Positions 1 through 8,913 are shown, counted from the stretch's first letter. The stretch is 49,448 nt of DNA from Acetobacter farinalis (GCF_011516935.1 NZ_WOTF01000018.1:1-49448), one strand, 5' to 3'. Notes: generated by a model not told the origin, from the letters alone. A program made the numbers and translations.

Positions 1-29
1 CTTCAACATCAAAGAAACCAGTCTGCTTC

Positions 30-494
30 ATGATCCATGCCCCCAATCAACTCAAGGGAAATGGAATCACAGAGCAGCTCTCAAAACCAGGGGGTTTTTC
101 GAACCCTCCAGGTGGTTTTCTGCGCATCGGGGGATGGGAAGCCGGTCAGAATGGCGCGATTATTTTTCAGGGGTGCGGTGTTGTTCCACGCGAAGCGGGT
201 GTGTACGCCTATGCCGTTGGGCATGAGGTTCTTTATATCGGCTCGGCGCAGCGTGGGGTGCGCAGAAGGCTTCGGCATTATGAAAGCGCGAAAGGTCTGC
301 GAACAGCCAGCCGTATCCGCCAGGCTCTTCTGCAAAAGCTCAATCACGTTCCATGTGTTGATATTTATGTGATCGTGCCGGAGGAAACCCTCACACTGAA
401 GGGTGTGTTGCCCATAGATCCTGTCTCCGGTCTGGAAGACGGTCTGATCCGTGCTCTCCAGCCGACGTGGAACCGCTGTGGCAGGGGACGATAA
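30..494 (+). CDS. GIY-YIG nuclease family protein
   Basis: A 154-residue protein with a GIY-YIG fold signature. GVY (residues 57-59) is followed by YIG (69-71), then an Arg-rich helix (R78-R82), and near the C-terminus a Glu (E136) and an Asn in a P-T-W-N motif (about 146-149). These are the usual positions of the two motifs, the catalytic Arg and the metal-binding Glu in small stand-alone GIY-YIG proteins. Such proteins cut or bind DNA, but the cellular role of this subfamily is not established. The start is uncertain: I see no good ribosome binding site before 30, and the conserved part seems to begin near residue 28, so a later start is possible. The gene is alone, with no operon partner visible. 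Confidence 0.75.
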   Translation: MIHAPNQLKGNGITEQLSKPGGFSNPPGGFLRIGGWEAGQNGAIIFQGCGVVPREAGVYAYAVGHEVLYIGSAQRGVRRRLRHYESAKGLRTASRIRQALLQKLNHVPCVDIYVIVPEETLTLKGVLPIDPVSGLEDGLIRALQPTWNRCGRGR

Positions 495-849
495 AATATT
501 GGGTAAGACACGGCGCTGTTTCTGAAGGGTCACCCCGCCGTGTTGTGAAGACTGGGAAGCGTGTTCTGTCATGCTTCTTTTGGGAGCCTGTTCGGCTGGT
601 GGCGTGGGTGACAGCGTTCGGGTGGAACCATCATCCATGGGTCATCTCCGTGAGAGGTAGTGCCTGTATCGCTGGGCATTCAGCCTCGTACGCTTCGTTA
701 CAGTCCGGACAGATATAGGGATACGGAAATTCACATATTCGTGCTCTGCATAATTTTACGGGTGCCTGCTGCAACGTGGTGGTATGTGAAGGTGTTTCGT
801 TCCGGCTTTCCGTGGGAAGCCAGAACCAGAATGAATAAGGACGTGGCCA
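495..849. other. Intergenic stretch before acoA
   Basis: No convincing gene. It must carry the acoABC promoter, but I find no clear -24/-12 sigma-54 motif. On the minus strand a TTG-started frame (774 to 631, 47 codons) encodes a short Cys-containing peptide with CPDC followed by a further Cys. It has no visible ribosome binding site, so I do not call it a gene. Confidence 0.4.
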
Positions 850-1815
850 ATGCAGATTTCCAGAGAAACCCTGCTTCATTCTTACCGCGCAATGCGCACC
901 ATCCGGGCGTTTGAAGAGCGCCTGCATCGCGAATTTGCCACCGGAGAAATTCCGGGGTTTGTGCATCTTTACTGCGGCGAGGAAGCTTCCGCCGTGGGCG
1001 TGTGCGCCAATCTTACAGAGCAGGATACTATTGCCAGCACACATCGCGGCCACGGGCACTGTATTGCCAAAGGTGTGGATGTTGGCGGCATGATGGCGGA
1101 AATTTATGGCCGCAAGGCCGGGGTGTGCCGGGGCAAGGGCGGCTCCATGCACATTGCTGATCTTTCCAAGGGTATGCTCGGTGCCAACGGGATTGTGGGG
1201 GGCGGGCCGCCGCTGATCTGCGGGGCGGCACTTTCCCATAAGGTTTTGAAAGATAACGGTGTAGCCGTGGCTTTTTATGGTGATGGCGCCTCAAATGAGG
1301 GAACTACGCTGGAAAGCCTCAATCTGGCATCTGTCTGGAATCTGCCTGCCGTATTTGTGCTGGAAGACAATGGCTATGGTGAGGCCACGGCGGCATCCTA
1401 CGCCTGCGCGGGCACCCAGAAGGACCGCGCGGCCGGGTTCGGCATGCCGTATATCGCGTGTGACGGGTCAGATTTCTTTGCCGTGCACGATGCCGCGCGG
1501 GATGCCATAGAGCACGCGCGTTCAGGCAAAGGGCCAGTGATGCTGCATGTGCATCTGGCCCGCTGGTATGGGCATTTTGAAGGCGACTCCATGAGCTATC
1601 GCGCTCCGGATGAAGTCTCTGAAGCGCGTAAAAATCATGATTGCCTTGAGAACTTCCGCAAACGTGCGGAGCAGGAAAAATTCCTGGAAGGCTCTGCGCT
1701 GGATGAGATTGATGCCGCTGTGGCGGATGAAATTGAAAGTGCCGTGCAGGCCGCCAAGCAGGCCCCATGGCCGGAGGACGCCGACCTGATGGCAGATGTA
1801 TACGTAAAATTCTGA
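850..1815 (+). CDS. acoA: Acetoin dehydrogenase E1 component, alpha subunit
   Basis: Thiamine-diphosphate-dependent E1 alpha subunit, 321 residues, of the acetoin dehydrogenase complex. With AcoB it cleaves acetoin to acetaldehyde and an acetyl group that passes to a lipoyl carrier. The TPP-binding motif is visible as GDG (144-146) followed about 28 residues later by the conserved Asn (N174). Other E1-alpha hallmarks are STHRGHGH (63-70) and GRKAGVCRGKGGSMH (87-101). Length is normal for AcoA. The start is supported by AAGGA eight bases before the ATG. acoB and acoC follow, which separates it from pyruvate dehydrogenase E1-alpha, whose partners would be a full-length E2 and E3. An unusually long gap of 194 bases separates it from acoB, so acoB may have its own signals there. 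Confidence 0.93.
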   Translation: MQISRETLLHSYRAMRTIRAFEERLHREFATGEIPGFVHLYCGEEASAVGVCANLTEQDTIASTHRGHGHCIAKGVDVGGMMAEIYGRKAGVCRGKGGSMHIADLSKGMLGANGIVGGGPPLICGAALSHKVLKDNGVAVAFYGDGASNEGTTLESLNLASVWNLPAVFVLEDNGYGEATAASYACAGTQKDRAAGFGMPYIACDGSDFFAVHDAARDAIEHARSGKGPVMLHVHLARWYGHFEGDSMSYRAPDEVSEARKNHDCLENFRKRAEQEKFLEGSALDEIDAAVADEIESAVQAAKQAPWPEDADLMADVYVKF

Positions 1816-2009
1816 CGGGATTTACCAAAGTGCCTTTGCAGTCCTCCTTCTGTACAGACGATACGCAGTGTGGTCGACGCGGAGAGATGCGGGGCGGGTA
1901 CTGGGCAGAACACGATATTCTGGAACAATGGGGCAGAGGGCGCATGAACATGTGCCGATGGGAGATGCTCTGCCGCCTCTCCCTGAACAGGCCCGGAAGG
2001 TAGAAGAAG

Positions 2010-3038
2010 ATGAGCAAAAAAAGCTTTCGTCAGGCCATTAATGAAGCCCTGCGGCAGGAAATGCGGCGTGACCCCACAGTTGTGCTGATGGGCGAGGATG
2101 TTGCCGGTGGGCAGGGTGGCTCCTCCGGTGTGAAAGATGCCTGGGGCGGTGTGCTGGGTGTTACCAAAGGGCTTCTGACTGAATTTGGTGAAAGCCGGGT
2201 TCTGGATACGCCTATTTCAGAAGCCTCCTATATCGGGGCGGCTGCCGGGGCTGCGGCGACGGGCCTGCGCCCGGTTGCGGAACTGATGTTTGTTGATTTT
2301 GTGGGCTGTTGTCTGGATCAGATCATGAATCAGGCCGCCAAGTTCCGCTATATGTTTGGGGGGAAGGCCCGTACACCGCTGGTGATCCGCGCCATGTATG
2401 GGGCGGGGTTTAATGCGGCGGCGCAGCACAGTCAGGCGCTGTATCCACTCTTTACCCACATTCCGGGCCTGAAGGTGGTGGTGCCGTCCTCCCCCTATGA
2501 AGCCAAAGGGCTGCTGATTGAGGCCATCCGGGATGATGACCCGGTGATCTTCCTTGAAAACAAGGTGATGTATGATGATGAGGAAGATGTGCCGGATGAA
2601 GCCTATACCATCCCGTTTGGCGAGGCGAACCTGACGCGTGAGGGCAGTGATGTGACTATTGTGGCCATTGGCCGCATGGTGGGCATGGCGAATGAGGCGG
2701 CGGACCGTCTGGCCAAACAGGGTATTTCCTGCACGGTGCTGGACCCGCGCACGACGTCTCCGCTGGATGAGCAGACTATTCTGGAATGTGTGGAAGACAC
2801 GGGGCGTCTGGTGGTGGTGGATGAATCCAGCCCGCGCTGCAACATGGCCTGCGATATTTCCGCTCTGGTGGCCGAACATGCGTTTGGTGCGCTGAAAGCT
2901 CCCATCCGCCGTGTAGTGCCGCCGCACACGCCTGTGCCGTTTTCCACGCCGCTGGAAAAACTTTACATGCCCAGCGCTGAAAAAATTGAAGCGGCGGTAA
3001 AATCCGTCATGACGCAGAAAACGCCTGAGGTCGCCTGA
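2010..3038 (+). CDS. acoB: Acetoin dehydrogenase E1 component, beta subunit
   Basis: The 342-residue E1 beta subunit, with transketolase-like pyrimidine-binding and C-terminal domains. The MGED motif (27-30), the PISE motif with its conserved Glu (E71) and the conserved His in AQHSQ (H140) are visible. The stretch GGSSGVKDAWGGVLGVTKGL (36-55) is characteristic of AcoB rather than of PdhB. It pairs with AcoA to form the alpha2beta2 E1 enzyme in the cytoplasm. It stops three bases before acoC starts, so the two are co-transcribed and probably translationally linked. A purine-rich AGAAGA stretch precedes the ATG. Confidence 0.93.
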   Translation: MSKKSFRQAINEALRQEMRRDPTVVLMGEDVAGGQGGSSGVKDAWGGVLGVTKGLLTEFGESRVLDTPISEASYIGAAAGAAATGLRPVAELMFVDFVGCCLDQIMNQAAKFRYMFGGKARTPLVIRAMYGAGFNAAAQHSQALYPLFTHIPGLKVVVPSSPYEAKGLLIEAIRDDDPVIFLENKVMYDDEEDVPDEAYTIPFGEANLTREGSDVTIVAIGRMVGMANEAADRLAKQGISCTVLDPRTTSPLDEQTILECVEDTGRLVVVDESSPRCNMACDISALVAEHAFGALKAPIRRVVPPHTPVPFSTPLEKLYMPSAEKIEAAVKSVMTQKTPEVA

Positions 3039-3041
3039 ACC

Positions 3042-4172
3042 ATGACATATGTAATGACAGCCCTGACAATGCCCAAATTCGGTCTGGCTATGACGGAAGG
3101 CAAGCTTTCTTCCTGGACCATTGCCCCCGGCGGTGCAGTGCGGGAAGGGGATGAAGTCGCGGATATTGAGACCAGTAAAATCACCAGCGGGTATGAAAGC
3201 CCGGCTTCGGGCGTTCTGCGCAGGCAGGTTGCACTGGCGGGTGAAACGTTGCCGGTGGGTGCTCTTCTAGGTGTGGTGGCCGATGCGGATGTGCCGGAGG
3301 CCGAGATTGACGCCTTTATTGCCAGTTTCCGGGCTGAGAGCACGGAAGAGGGGGAAGAGACTGCCGAGGCCACCAGTTCCGAACCGAAAATGGTTGAGGT
3401 GGGGGCACACCGCCTGAATGTGCGTGATGTCGGGCGCGGAGAGGGCCCGCCCCTGCTGCTGATCCACGGGTTTGGCGGTGATCTGAGTAACTGGATGCTG
3501 AATCAGGACGTGCTCGCCCGCCACCAGCGGGTGATTGCATTTGATCTGCCGGGGCATGGGGCTTCCTCCAAGGATGTGGGAGATGGGTCCCTCACATTTT
3601 TGGCTGAAGCTGCCGCGGGTTTGCTTCAGGCGCTCGATATCCCGAAAGCCCACGTTCTGGGGCACTCTCTGGGTGGGGCGGTGGCTCTCTGCCTGCTGCG
3701 TGACGCTCCGGATTCTGTCGTGACGCTGACACTCGTAGCTCCTGCCGGGCTGGAGCGGGCGGTGAATGTGGAAAGCCTGAAGGCGATGGTGGAGTCAGAC
3801 CGCACACGGGATATGCAGCAGGCGCTTCAGGCGCTGGTGCATGACAAGTCTCTGGTGGGCCGCAAAATGGCGGACAACGTGCTGAAAGTGCGGCGGTTGG
3901 ATGGAGCGCGGGAGGCTTTGCGGACGATTGCCGCGACATGTTTTGCAAACGGCCAGCAGACGGATGATCTGCGCCCGGTGCTGGACGCTGCCTCTGTTCC
4001 GGTCAGACTGTTCTGGGGGGAGGAAGATGAAATCCTGCCTGTGGCCGGTGCGAAAAATGCGCCGGATACTGTGGTGAAATATATCCTGCCAGAGATTGGG
4101 CATATGCCGCAGCTTGAGAAAACGGTTGAGTTTAACAGGATTGTTGAAGGGTTTCTGGAAGAGAACGCCTGA
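3042..4172 (+). CDS. acoC: AcoC: lipoyl-domain alpha/beta-hydrolase protein of the acetoin dehydrogenase system
   Basis: A 376-residue fusion. Residues 6-80 form a biotinyl/lipoyl domain with the modified Lys in DIETSKI (K46). A charged linker (95-115) leads to an alpha/beta hydrolase from about 120 to the end. The hydrolase has the HG oxyanion motif (142-143), nucleophile elbow GHSLGG (S209), an Asp near 329 and His354. Known AcoC proteins of Ralstonia and Pseudomonas have this same architecture, which differs from the catalytic domain of ordinary 2-oxoacid dehydrogenase E2 enzymes; it is taken to carry and transfer the acetyl group to CoA. GAGG lies upstream of the ATG, and a second in-frame ATG four codons in is possible. 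No dihydrolipoamide dehydrogenase gene follows, so E3 must come from elsewhere. Confidence 0.9.
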   Translation: MTYVMTALTMPKFGLAMTEGKLSSWTIAPGGAVREGDEVADIETSKITSGYESPASGVLRRQVALAGETLPVGALLGVVADADVPEAEIDAFIASFRAESTEEGEETAEATSSEPKMVEVGAHRLNVRDVGRGEGPPLLLIHGFGGDLSNWMLNQDVLARHQRVIAFDLPGHGASSKDVGDGSLTFLAEAAAGLLQALDIPKAHVLGHSLGGAVALCLLRDAPDSVVTLTLVAPAGLERAVNVESLKAMVESDRTRDMQQALQALVHDKSLVGRKMADNVLKVRRLDGAREALRTIAATCFANGQQTDDLRPVLDAASVPVRLFWGEEDEILPVAGAKNAPDTVVKYILPEIGHMPQLEKTVEFNRIVEGFLEENA

Positions 4173-4221
4173 TTCTGACACAAGCCTGCCCCTGAGGGGG
4201 CGCGGCAGGAGAACTGAACAG

Positions 4222-4259
4222 CAGGCATGGCGTTTCAGCGCCATGCCTGTTTTGTTTTT
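4222..4259 (+). terminator. Rho-independent terminator of acoABC
   Basis: Perfect 11-bp stem CAGGCATGGCG/CGCCATGCCTG (4222-4232 with 4239-4249), a 6-base loop, then TTTTGTTTTT. It lies 50 bases after the acoC stop and points in the same direction. Confidence 0.92.
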
Positions 4260-4324
4260 GTCGCGCGAGCGATGTGTTCAGGACAATGCGGAATGATATT
4301 TCCGAACTCTGCTCACAGAAAAAT

Positions 4325-4672
4325 TCAGGCACTCCGCAGGATGCTGGCGCTGGCGGCATCATGCGGGAGGGCGGTGCCGTAGTGGCTGGTATAGTCAGCG
4401 GCAAAAGCCTGCCGCTCCAGCCGTTCGCAATAGTCCAGATAACGGATAAGCGCACGCTGCCCCCGAAGCGTATTGCCATAAACGCGCCTGTAGTGGTTCC
4501 AGAGCATCAGCACATTGACGGACCACGCATCATAGGCGTGTTCGGCCACGCGCTGGCGCACCAGCGGCGGGAGTTTGTCGAAAGCCTGCCAGTCATCCCC
4601 GGTGTAACGGCGCCATATTTCATGACGGAGGGTACGCTCGTTTGTGGGAATGGCGTGTTCAGGCATAGGCAT
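4325..4672 (-). CDS. Small conserved protein coupled to CobW GTPase (possibly DUF6525-like)
   Basis: A soluble 115-residue protein of unknown function, rich in Arg, His, Tyr and Trp. Its first 14 bases overlap the end of the CobW-type GTPase gene, and AGAGG lies just upstream of two in-frame ATGs (4672 and 4666; the second has better spacing). This indicates translational coupling. The RHEIWRRY segment and the following [12 protein letters not shown] segment resemble, from memory, the short DUF6525 family, but I cannot confirm this. The open frame continues upstream to 4870 inside the GTPase gene; that part is a shadow. The Zur-like box upstream of the GTPase suggests expression under zinc limitation. 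Confidence 0.7.
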   Translation of the reverse strand: MPMPEHAIPTNERTLRHEIWRRYTGDDWQAFDKLPPLVRQRVAEHAYDAWSVNVLMLWNHYRRVYGNTLRGQRALIRYLDYCERLERQAFAADYTSHYGTALPHDAASASILRSA

Positions 4673-5900
4673 TTTCCTCTTCCTCCGCTTCCGGCTGCCG
4701 GTGGCGCCATGCGGGGAAGGGGTCTGGCAGGTGGGCGTAAAGCTCCGGCTGGAAGGGGGCGCTGCCTTCGTTTGGAACAAGGCAGGCATCCAGTGTGGCG
4801 CGCAGGGCGTGTTCGTCCATATCCTGTGTACCGATAAAAACAATTTCCTGTCTGCGGTCTCCGTAAACACGGTCCCATTTGCTTACCAGCATGGCTTTCC
4901 AGTCCTCATCTTCCGGCCAGTGCTGCGGGGGGATGGCAGTCCACCACAGCCCCATGGCCTGCGTGCGCACCAGAGCGCCCGCCTGCCCGAGTTCCCCCAC
5001 CCATTCGGGGCGGGTGGCCAGCCAGAAATGCCCTTTTGCCCGCACGACACCCGGCCAGATGGTATCAATAAAAGCCTTGAATTTTTCAGGAATGAACGGG
5101 CGGCGGGCCCGGTAGACAAAGCTGCTGATGCCATATTCCTCTGTTTCGGGCACATGCTCTGCAGAGCCATAGAGCTCCTTGTACCAAAGTGGGTGCTGCT
5201 CGGCTTTCTGGTGGTCAAACCGGTGGGTATCCAGCAGGCGGCTGAGGGGCACCGTGCCCATGTCTGTTTCAATCAGATCCGCCTCCGGGTTGAGTGCGCG
5301 GATAATCTGCCGCGCACTGGCCCGCTGCTCCGGCGTGGCGGTGGAAACCTTGTTGAGGATCACGACATCCGCAAACTCAATTTGTTCAACCAGAAGGTCC
5401 ACCAGAGCGCGGTCATCTTCCGTGCCAGCGGTTTCGCCCCGGTCTTTCAGGAAGTCTGTTGAGGCATAGTCTTTCAGCAGATTCACTGCGTCCACCACTG
5501 TAACCATCGTGTCCAGCCGTGCCACATCCAGCAGGCTTGCGCCTTCTTCATCCCGGAAGGCAAAGGTGGCGGCTACAGGAAGAGGTTCCGCAATGCCAGT
5601 TGATTCAATCAGCAGATAATCAAACCGCCCTTCATCTGCCAGACGACGCACTTCCTGAAGCAGGTCATCCCGCAGGGTGCAGCAGATGCAGCCATTGCTC
5701 ATTTCGACCAGTTTTTCATTTGTGCGGGAGAGATCACTGCCTTCACGCACCAGATCGGCATCAATATTCACATCGCTCATGTCATTGACAATCACGGCTA
5801 CCCTGCGGCCTTCGCGGTTGTTCAGAATATGGTTGAGCACCGTGGTTTTTCCGGCGCCCAGAAAACCGGACAGGACAGTAACAGGAAGTTTTTCAGACAT
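4659..5900 (-). CDS. COG0523/CobW-family GTPase (ZigA/YciC-like zinc metallochaperone candidate)
   Basis: A 413-residue G3E-family GTPase. The P-loop GFLGAGKTT is at 12-20, the metal-binding CICC at 71-74, an ESTG switch and an NK guanine-specificity motif (VILNK) follow, and a CobW C-terminal domain occupies roughly 260-390. The tail is Glu-rich. The length and the zinc-type promoter place it with ZigA/YciC-like proteins, which are thought to deliver zinc to client enzymes when zinc is scarce. Cobalamin synthesis is unlikely because no cob genes are nearby. The start at 5900 has GGAG eight bases upstream; the frame extends to 5930 but that part would cover the promoter. The gene is divergent from the DUF1826 gene, with the Zur-like box between them. 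Confidence 0.87.
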   Translation of the reverse strand: MSEKLPVTVLSGFLGAGKTTVLNHILNNREGRRVAVIVNDMSDVNIDADLVREGSDLSRTNEKLVEMSNGCICCTLRDDLLQEVRRLADEGRFDYLLIESTGIAEPLPVAATFAFRDEEGASLLDVARLDTMVTVVDAVNLLKDYASTDFLKDRGETAGTEDDRALVDLLVEQIEFADVVILNKVSTATPEQRASARQIIRALNPEADLIETDMGTVPLSRLLDTHRFDHQKAEQHPLWYKELYGSAEHVPETEEYGISSFVYRARRPFIPEKFKAFIDTIWPGVVRAKGHFWLATRPEWVGELGQAGALVRTQAMGLWWTAIPPQHWPEDEDWKAMLVSKWDRVYGDRRQEIVFIGTQDMDEHALRATLDACLVPNEGSAPFQPELYAHLPDPFPAWRHRQPEAEEEENAYA

Positions 5901-5934
5901 GGCGCGCTCCGGATTGCAGGTCAAAATCATAATG

Positions 5935-5954
5935 TGTTACGTTATATCATAACA
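5935..5954. promoter_or_regulatory. Zur-like operator between divergent genes
   Basis: TGTTACGTTATATCATAACA is a 20-bp imperfect palindrome (TGTTA..TA / TA..TAACA). It resembles the TGTTATA-n-TATAACA boxes bound by the zinc repressor Zur in alphaproteobacteria. It lies 34 bases from the GTPase start and 20 from the DUF1826 start. The families on both sides are known members of Zur regulons. Confidence 0.65.
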
Positions 5955-5974
5955 TTCATGCAAAGCGAAAGACC

Positions 5975-6610
5975 ATGCAAATCTTGGCGCAAAACCCGGC
6001 CGTGTCAGTTTCGTACCCCACGCCTGAAGCCGCCTTTCTGGGCATCAGGCAGGCGGACCGGCATCTTGCAGTTGCTGCCCGCGCTCTGGGGCGGGATCTG
6101 GAAAAAGCGGCGCGGGCCTGCCTTGCGCGAGGGCCGTCCCTGATTTTGTCAGCAGGCACGCCGGACGAGCTGGCGCGCGAGCTTATGCCGGTTTTTCCTC
6201 CGGCACAGCGCGCGGTGCTGGAGGATGCGCTGGAGCTGGCGGACAGCTATTGCGCCGCCACGGGAATGGAAGCCGTGCGGTTCCGGCTGGATCGGATTAC
6301 GGATGATAGTTGCTGCCGCTTCCATGTGGACCATGTGGTGCTGCGTCTGCTGTGCACCTATGTGGGGCCTGCGGTGCAGTGGCGGATGGCGGCAGAAGGA
6401 GAGGTAGCACCTGTTCAGCAGGTGGCGACAGGTGCGGTGGCGCTGCTCAAGGGGCGCTGTTACCCCGGCTGGCAGCCGGAGGGAGCGGTGGAGCATCGCT
6501 CTCCCCCGCTTTCAACCCTGCCGGTGCCGACCCAGCGGCTCGTTCTGACGCTTGATGCCCCGCAGGCCTGCGGAATGACGGAGGGGCAGCGCAGGATTGT
6601 GCGAGCTTAG
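5975..6610 (+). CDS. DUF1826 domain-containing protein
   Basis: A 211-residue soluble protein. The central block RFRLDRITDDSCCRFHVD (about 102-119) and the following RLLCTYVGP (124-132) match the pattern of DUF1826, where Cys and His residues could bind a metal. Its biochemical role is unknown. DUF1826 genes commonly sit beside COG0523 GTPases in zinc-limitation regulons, as here, so a part in zinc-starvation adaptation is an inference from context. The ATG at 5975 has a GAAAG purine stretch a few bases upstream; an ATG at 5958 is out of frame. Confidence 0.82.
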   Translation: MQILAQNPAVSVSYPTPEAAFLGIRQADRHLAVAARALGRDLEKAARACLARGPSLILSAGTPDELARELMPVFPPAQRAVLEDALELADSYCAATGMEAVRFRLDRITDDSCCRFHVDHVVLRLLCTYVGPAVQWRMAAEGEVAPVQQVATGAVALLKGRCYPGWQPEGAVEHRSPPLSTLPVPTQRLVLTLDAPQACGMTEGQRRIVRA

Positions 6611-6653
6611 GGCTGATCCCGTTCAGGTGGAGCGGTGTGAACGGCCGGAGAGT

Positions 6654-7571
6654 CTAGCGCGGTGCTCCGGTGGTCGGGCAAATAGTGCTATTCACAGTGC
6701 TGGCCCCTGAAGCGTCGAACCAGACAGCGCCGTTTGCTATCATGGCTTTTTCGTCATGCACGAACATCTCATGCGGGATGGCCTGCTCAAGGCTTCTGCG
6801 CATGCAGGGGGTGAAAATGCGTGACCATGCGGCAGCCAGTGCGGCAGGTGTTGTGATGACGAGATGGCGCGAAGTATAAACATTAAGAGGCCAGGACACC
6901 AGTTTTGCCGTTTCGGTCTTGTTGTTACTGAGCGCGCTGCGGATAAAACGCTGCACCATGGCCTCGAACACGGGAGGCGGCGCGTTTGTAACCGCTGCAT
7001 AAAGCGCGTTGGGGGCAAGGGTATCCGAAGAGACGATCTGGAGTGTCACGGGGTAGGTTTTTGCGCCGTTGCGCCATGTTCCGGTCAGCGCGGTAGCTGT
7101 GTACAGGGTGAGCGGATGCGGGGCTTTGGGGTCATTGGTTTCAAAATGCAGGGTGAAGCGGCCTCCATCGGCTTCACTGAGCACAATTTGCTCCCCGGAT
7201 CTCTGCACGGAGAGCGGGATATCAACCAGATGCGTCACATAGAAATAATGGGCTTCGACTGGTGTTGCATCAGGAAGGACAGAGAGCGTAGCCCCGATGG
7301 CGTAAGGCCCAAGAGTTCCGGAAAGGCGATAATTCTCCAGTGCGGGGTGTGGTGTCTGTGCGGCGGGAGGAGGGGTGGCCGGCGCATGGCTTGCCGGTTC
7401 GCTCTCTGTATGTGGCGGCACAAGGAGAGGCGAAGAGGGGAGGGGTGTTGTCTCCGGCGCGGCGGCATGAAGGGCTGGAGCGGGGGCAACAAAGGCCAGC
7501 GCGGCCAGAGCTGGTGTGGCAAGAGAGGCAGTCAGGCAGAAGGCTAGAAGCTTCAAGGTTTTCAGTGTCAT
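6654..7571 (-). CDS. Exported protein of unknown function
   Basis: A 305-residue protein with a clear Sec signal peptide (MTLKTLK, hydrophobic core, cut near residue 23 after ALA). A Pro/Ala/Thr-rich low-complexity segment follows (about 30-75). The mature part has many Thr, Tyr and Val residues and looks like beta-rich secreted protein, with no motif I recognise. It is probably periplasmic. The start at 7571 is chosen because AAAGGAAG lies eight bases upstream and because it begins the signal peptide; the open frame runs to 7934 but that part is opposite the CWC gene and has poor composition. Confidence 0.72.
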   Translation of the reverse strand: MTLKTLKLLAFCLTASLATPALAALAFVAPAPALHAAAPETTPLPSSPLLVPPHTESEPASHAPATPPPAAQTPHPALENYRLSGTLGPYAIGATLSVLPDATPVEAHYFYVTHLVDIPLSVQRSGEQIVLSEADGGRFTLHFETNDPKAPHPLTLYTATALTGTWRNGAKTYPVTLQIVSSDTLAPNALYAAVTNAPPPVFEAMVQRFIRSALSNNKTETAKLVSWPLNVYTSRHLVITTPAALAAAWSRIFTPCMRRSLEQAIPHEMFVHDEKAMIANGAVWFDASGASTVNSTICPTTGAPR

Positions 7572-7687
7572 GATCTGCTTCCTTTGCGCGCGCCGTGCGG
7601 GCCTCTCTTGAATAGAGCGGAAAAAGAACGGCAGCGCACGGAGGGATGCGGTATGGTAGCCTGTAAAAACAGGAATGCCACGCAGGA

Positions 7688-7900
7688 ATGAGGATGAGCA
7701 TGGACTGTGCGCAGTGCGGAGCAGCGTTTTCCTGCACGGCAGATGCCGCGTGCTGGTGCATGCAAAAGCCGCATGATATCCCTTTGCCAGAGCGTGCAGT
7801 GGCGCAGTGCCTCTGCCCGACCTGCCTTGAAAAGCTGATCCGGGAAACACGGACCCTGCAGGAGCGGAGCCGCCTGCTGCCTTCCGCAGGGGCAGGCTGA
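7688..7900 (+). CDS. Cysteine-rich CWC family protein
   Basis: A 70-residue protein with eight Cys: C7-x2-C10-x5-C16-x5-C22-W-C24, then C41-x-C43-x2-C46. The CWC tripeptide and the closing CLCPTC are the signature of the cysteine-rich CWC family (PF14375), a presumed zinc-binding small protein of unknown function. Three in-frame ATGs (7688, 7694, 7700) are possible; AGGA and GAGG fit 7694 and 7700 better. It is divergent from the exported protein at 6654-7571, and its 3' end faces the MerR-type gene. Confidence 0.72.
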   Translation: MRMSMDCAQCGAAFSCTADAACWCMQKPHDIPLPERAVAQCLCPTCLEKLIRETRTLQERSRLLPSAGAG

Positions 7901-7941
7901 GATGCTGGAGCCTCAGGCGTGACGCAGGTGGCATTGTGCCT

Positions 7942-8721
7942 TCAGGGTTCAGGATTTTTCAGAGCCTTGGCGGCCCGGGAGATGAAGATGTAAACCTCCT
8001 TGCTGAAGGGTGCGGTGCGCTCCTCGGTTTTCCATTGGTCCATTTCAGAATACATTTTTGCTGCGCGACCCCAGTGTTCCGGCCTGAGGGCCTCGGCCAG
8101 CGGAGCCTGCAAGGCCAGCCACTCCTGCGCCAGCGCTTTTGCCGCCGGGGCTGTGGCATCAAGACCGGTTTCCATCGCGGTTTCAATGCGGGTGATCAGG
8201 GTGCTCCACTGCTGCTGATACAGTGTCTGTTTGTCTGGCGGGAAAAGGGTTTGCGCGAGTTCCTCCCAACGCTGTTTGTCGGCTTTGATGAAATACTGAT
8301 CCAGTACGGGATGCATGGCTTTTTGCATCATGAGGCGTTCTCCTTCACGGATGAGGGTGCAAAGCCCCGTAGCATCCAGATGCTTTTGTGCCTGTAGCAG
8401 GGCGCGTGCTTCTTTCAGACTGGAAAGCGCGCGTGTGATGGCGGCCTTCTGCCGGGTGAGGCAGGTGATCTGGACGTCGAGCAGGGCTTTTGGGTCCAGC
8501 GTCTGGTTCTGGATAATCCGGGCGATGTCACCCAGCCGGTACCCGGCGCGTTTCAGGAGCAGAATTCTGGAAAGCTGATGCACATGCTCTTCACTGTAAA
8601 CACGCCGCCCGGCTTCTGTCCGAACCGGCTGGATAAGCCCGTGTGTTTCCAGATGGCGCAGGCTGCGGATGGACATTCCGCAGGCCTGTGCAATGTTCCC
8701 GATTGATAGAAACTGCCCCAT
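7942..8721 (-). CDS. MerR-family regulator with TipAS-like C-terminal domain
   Basis: A 259-residue regulator. The N-terminus is a winged helix-turn-helix of the MerR type (5-24), with a GRRVY wing near 38-42, followed by a long coiled dimerisation helix (about 75-120). Residues from about 130 resemble the TipAS antibiotic-recognition domain, ending in the typical S-K-E-V segment. No Cys cluster of metal sensors is present, so a small organic effector is more likely than a metal. The start at 8721 has AAGGAG with ideal spacing, so the longer frame from 8757 is rejected. The target may be its own promoter region or the small divergent gene at 8955. Confidence 0.85.
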   Translation of the reverse strand: MGQFLSIGNIAQACGMSIRSLRHLETHGLIQPVRTEAGRRVYSEEHVHQLSRILLLKRAGYRLGDIARIIQNQTLDPKALLDVQITCLTRQKAAITRALSSLKEARALLQAQKHLDATGLCTLIREGERLMMQKAMHPVLDQYFIKADKQRWEELAQTLFPPDKQTLYQQQWSTLITRIETAMETGLDATAPAAKALAQEWLALQAPLAEALRPEHWGRAAKMYSEMDQWKTEERTAPFSKEVYIFISRAAKALKNPEP

Positions 8722-8913
8722 CTCTGCTCCTTTGAGACCCTGCCTCCCATATGCCATGCTGACACAGTGTCAGGAGCAAGCGGAAAAAAGAGGTTTGCGG
8801 AAATTTTCGCATGTGGTCAGCGCATTGCCGCCAAGCAGTGGCAGGGATGGACTCTTGACCGAGATCAAGGGCGAGACCGGGAACCTGCAAGACACTCTTC
8901 CTGACAGAACCGG

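Noticed and set aside
631..774. Short minus-strand TTG frame with CPDC and another Cys before acoA
   Set aside because: It has no ribosome binding site and only a TTG start, so the zinc-finger look may be chance.
740..850. Sigma-54 promoter for acoABC
   Set aside because: I looked for GG-n10-GC before acoA because other aco operons use it, but spacing did not fit any candidate.
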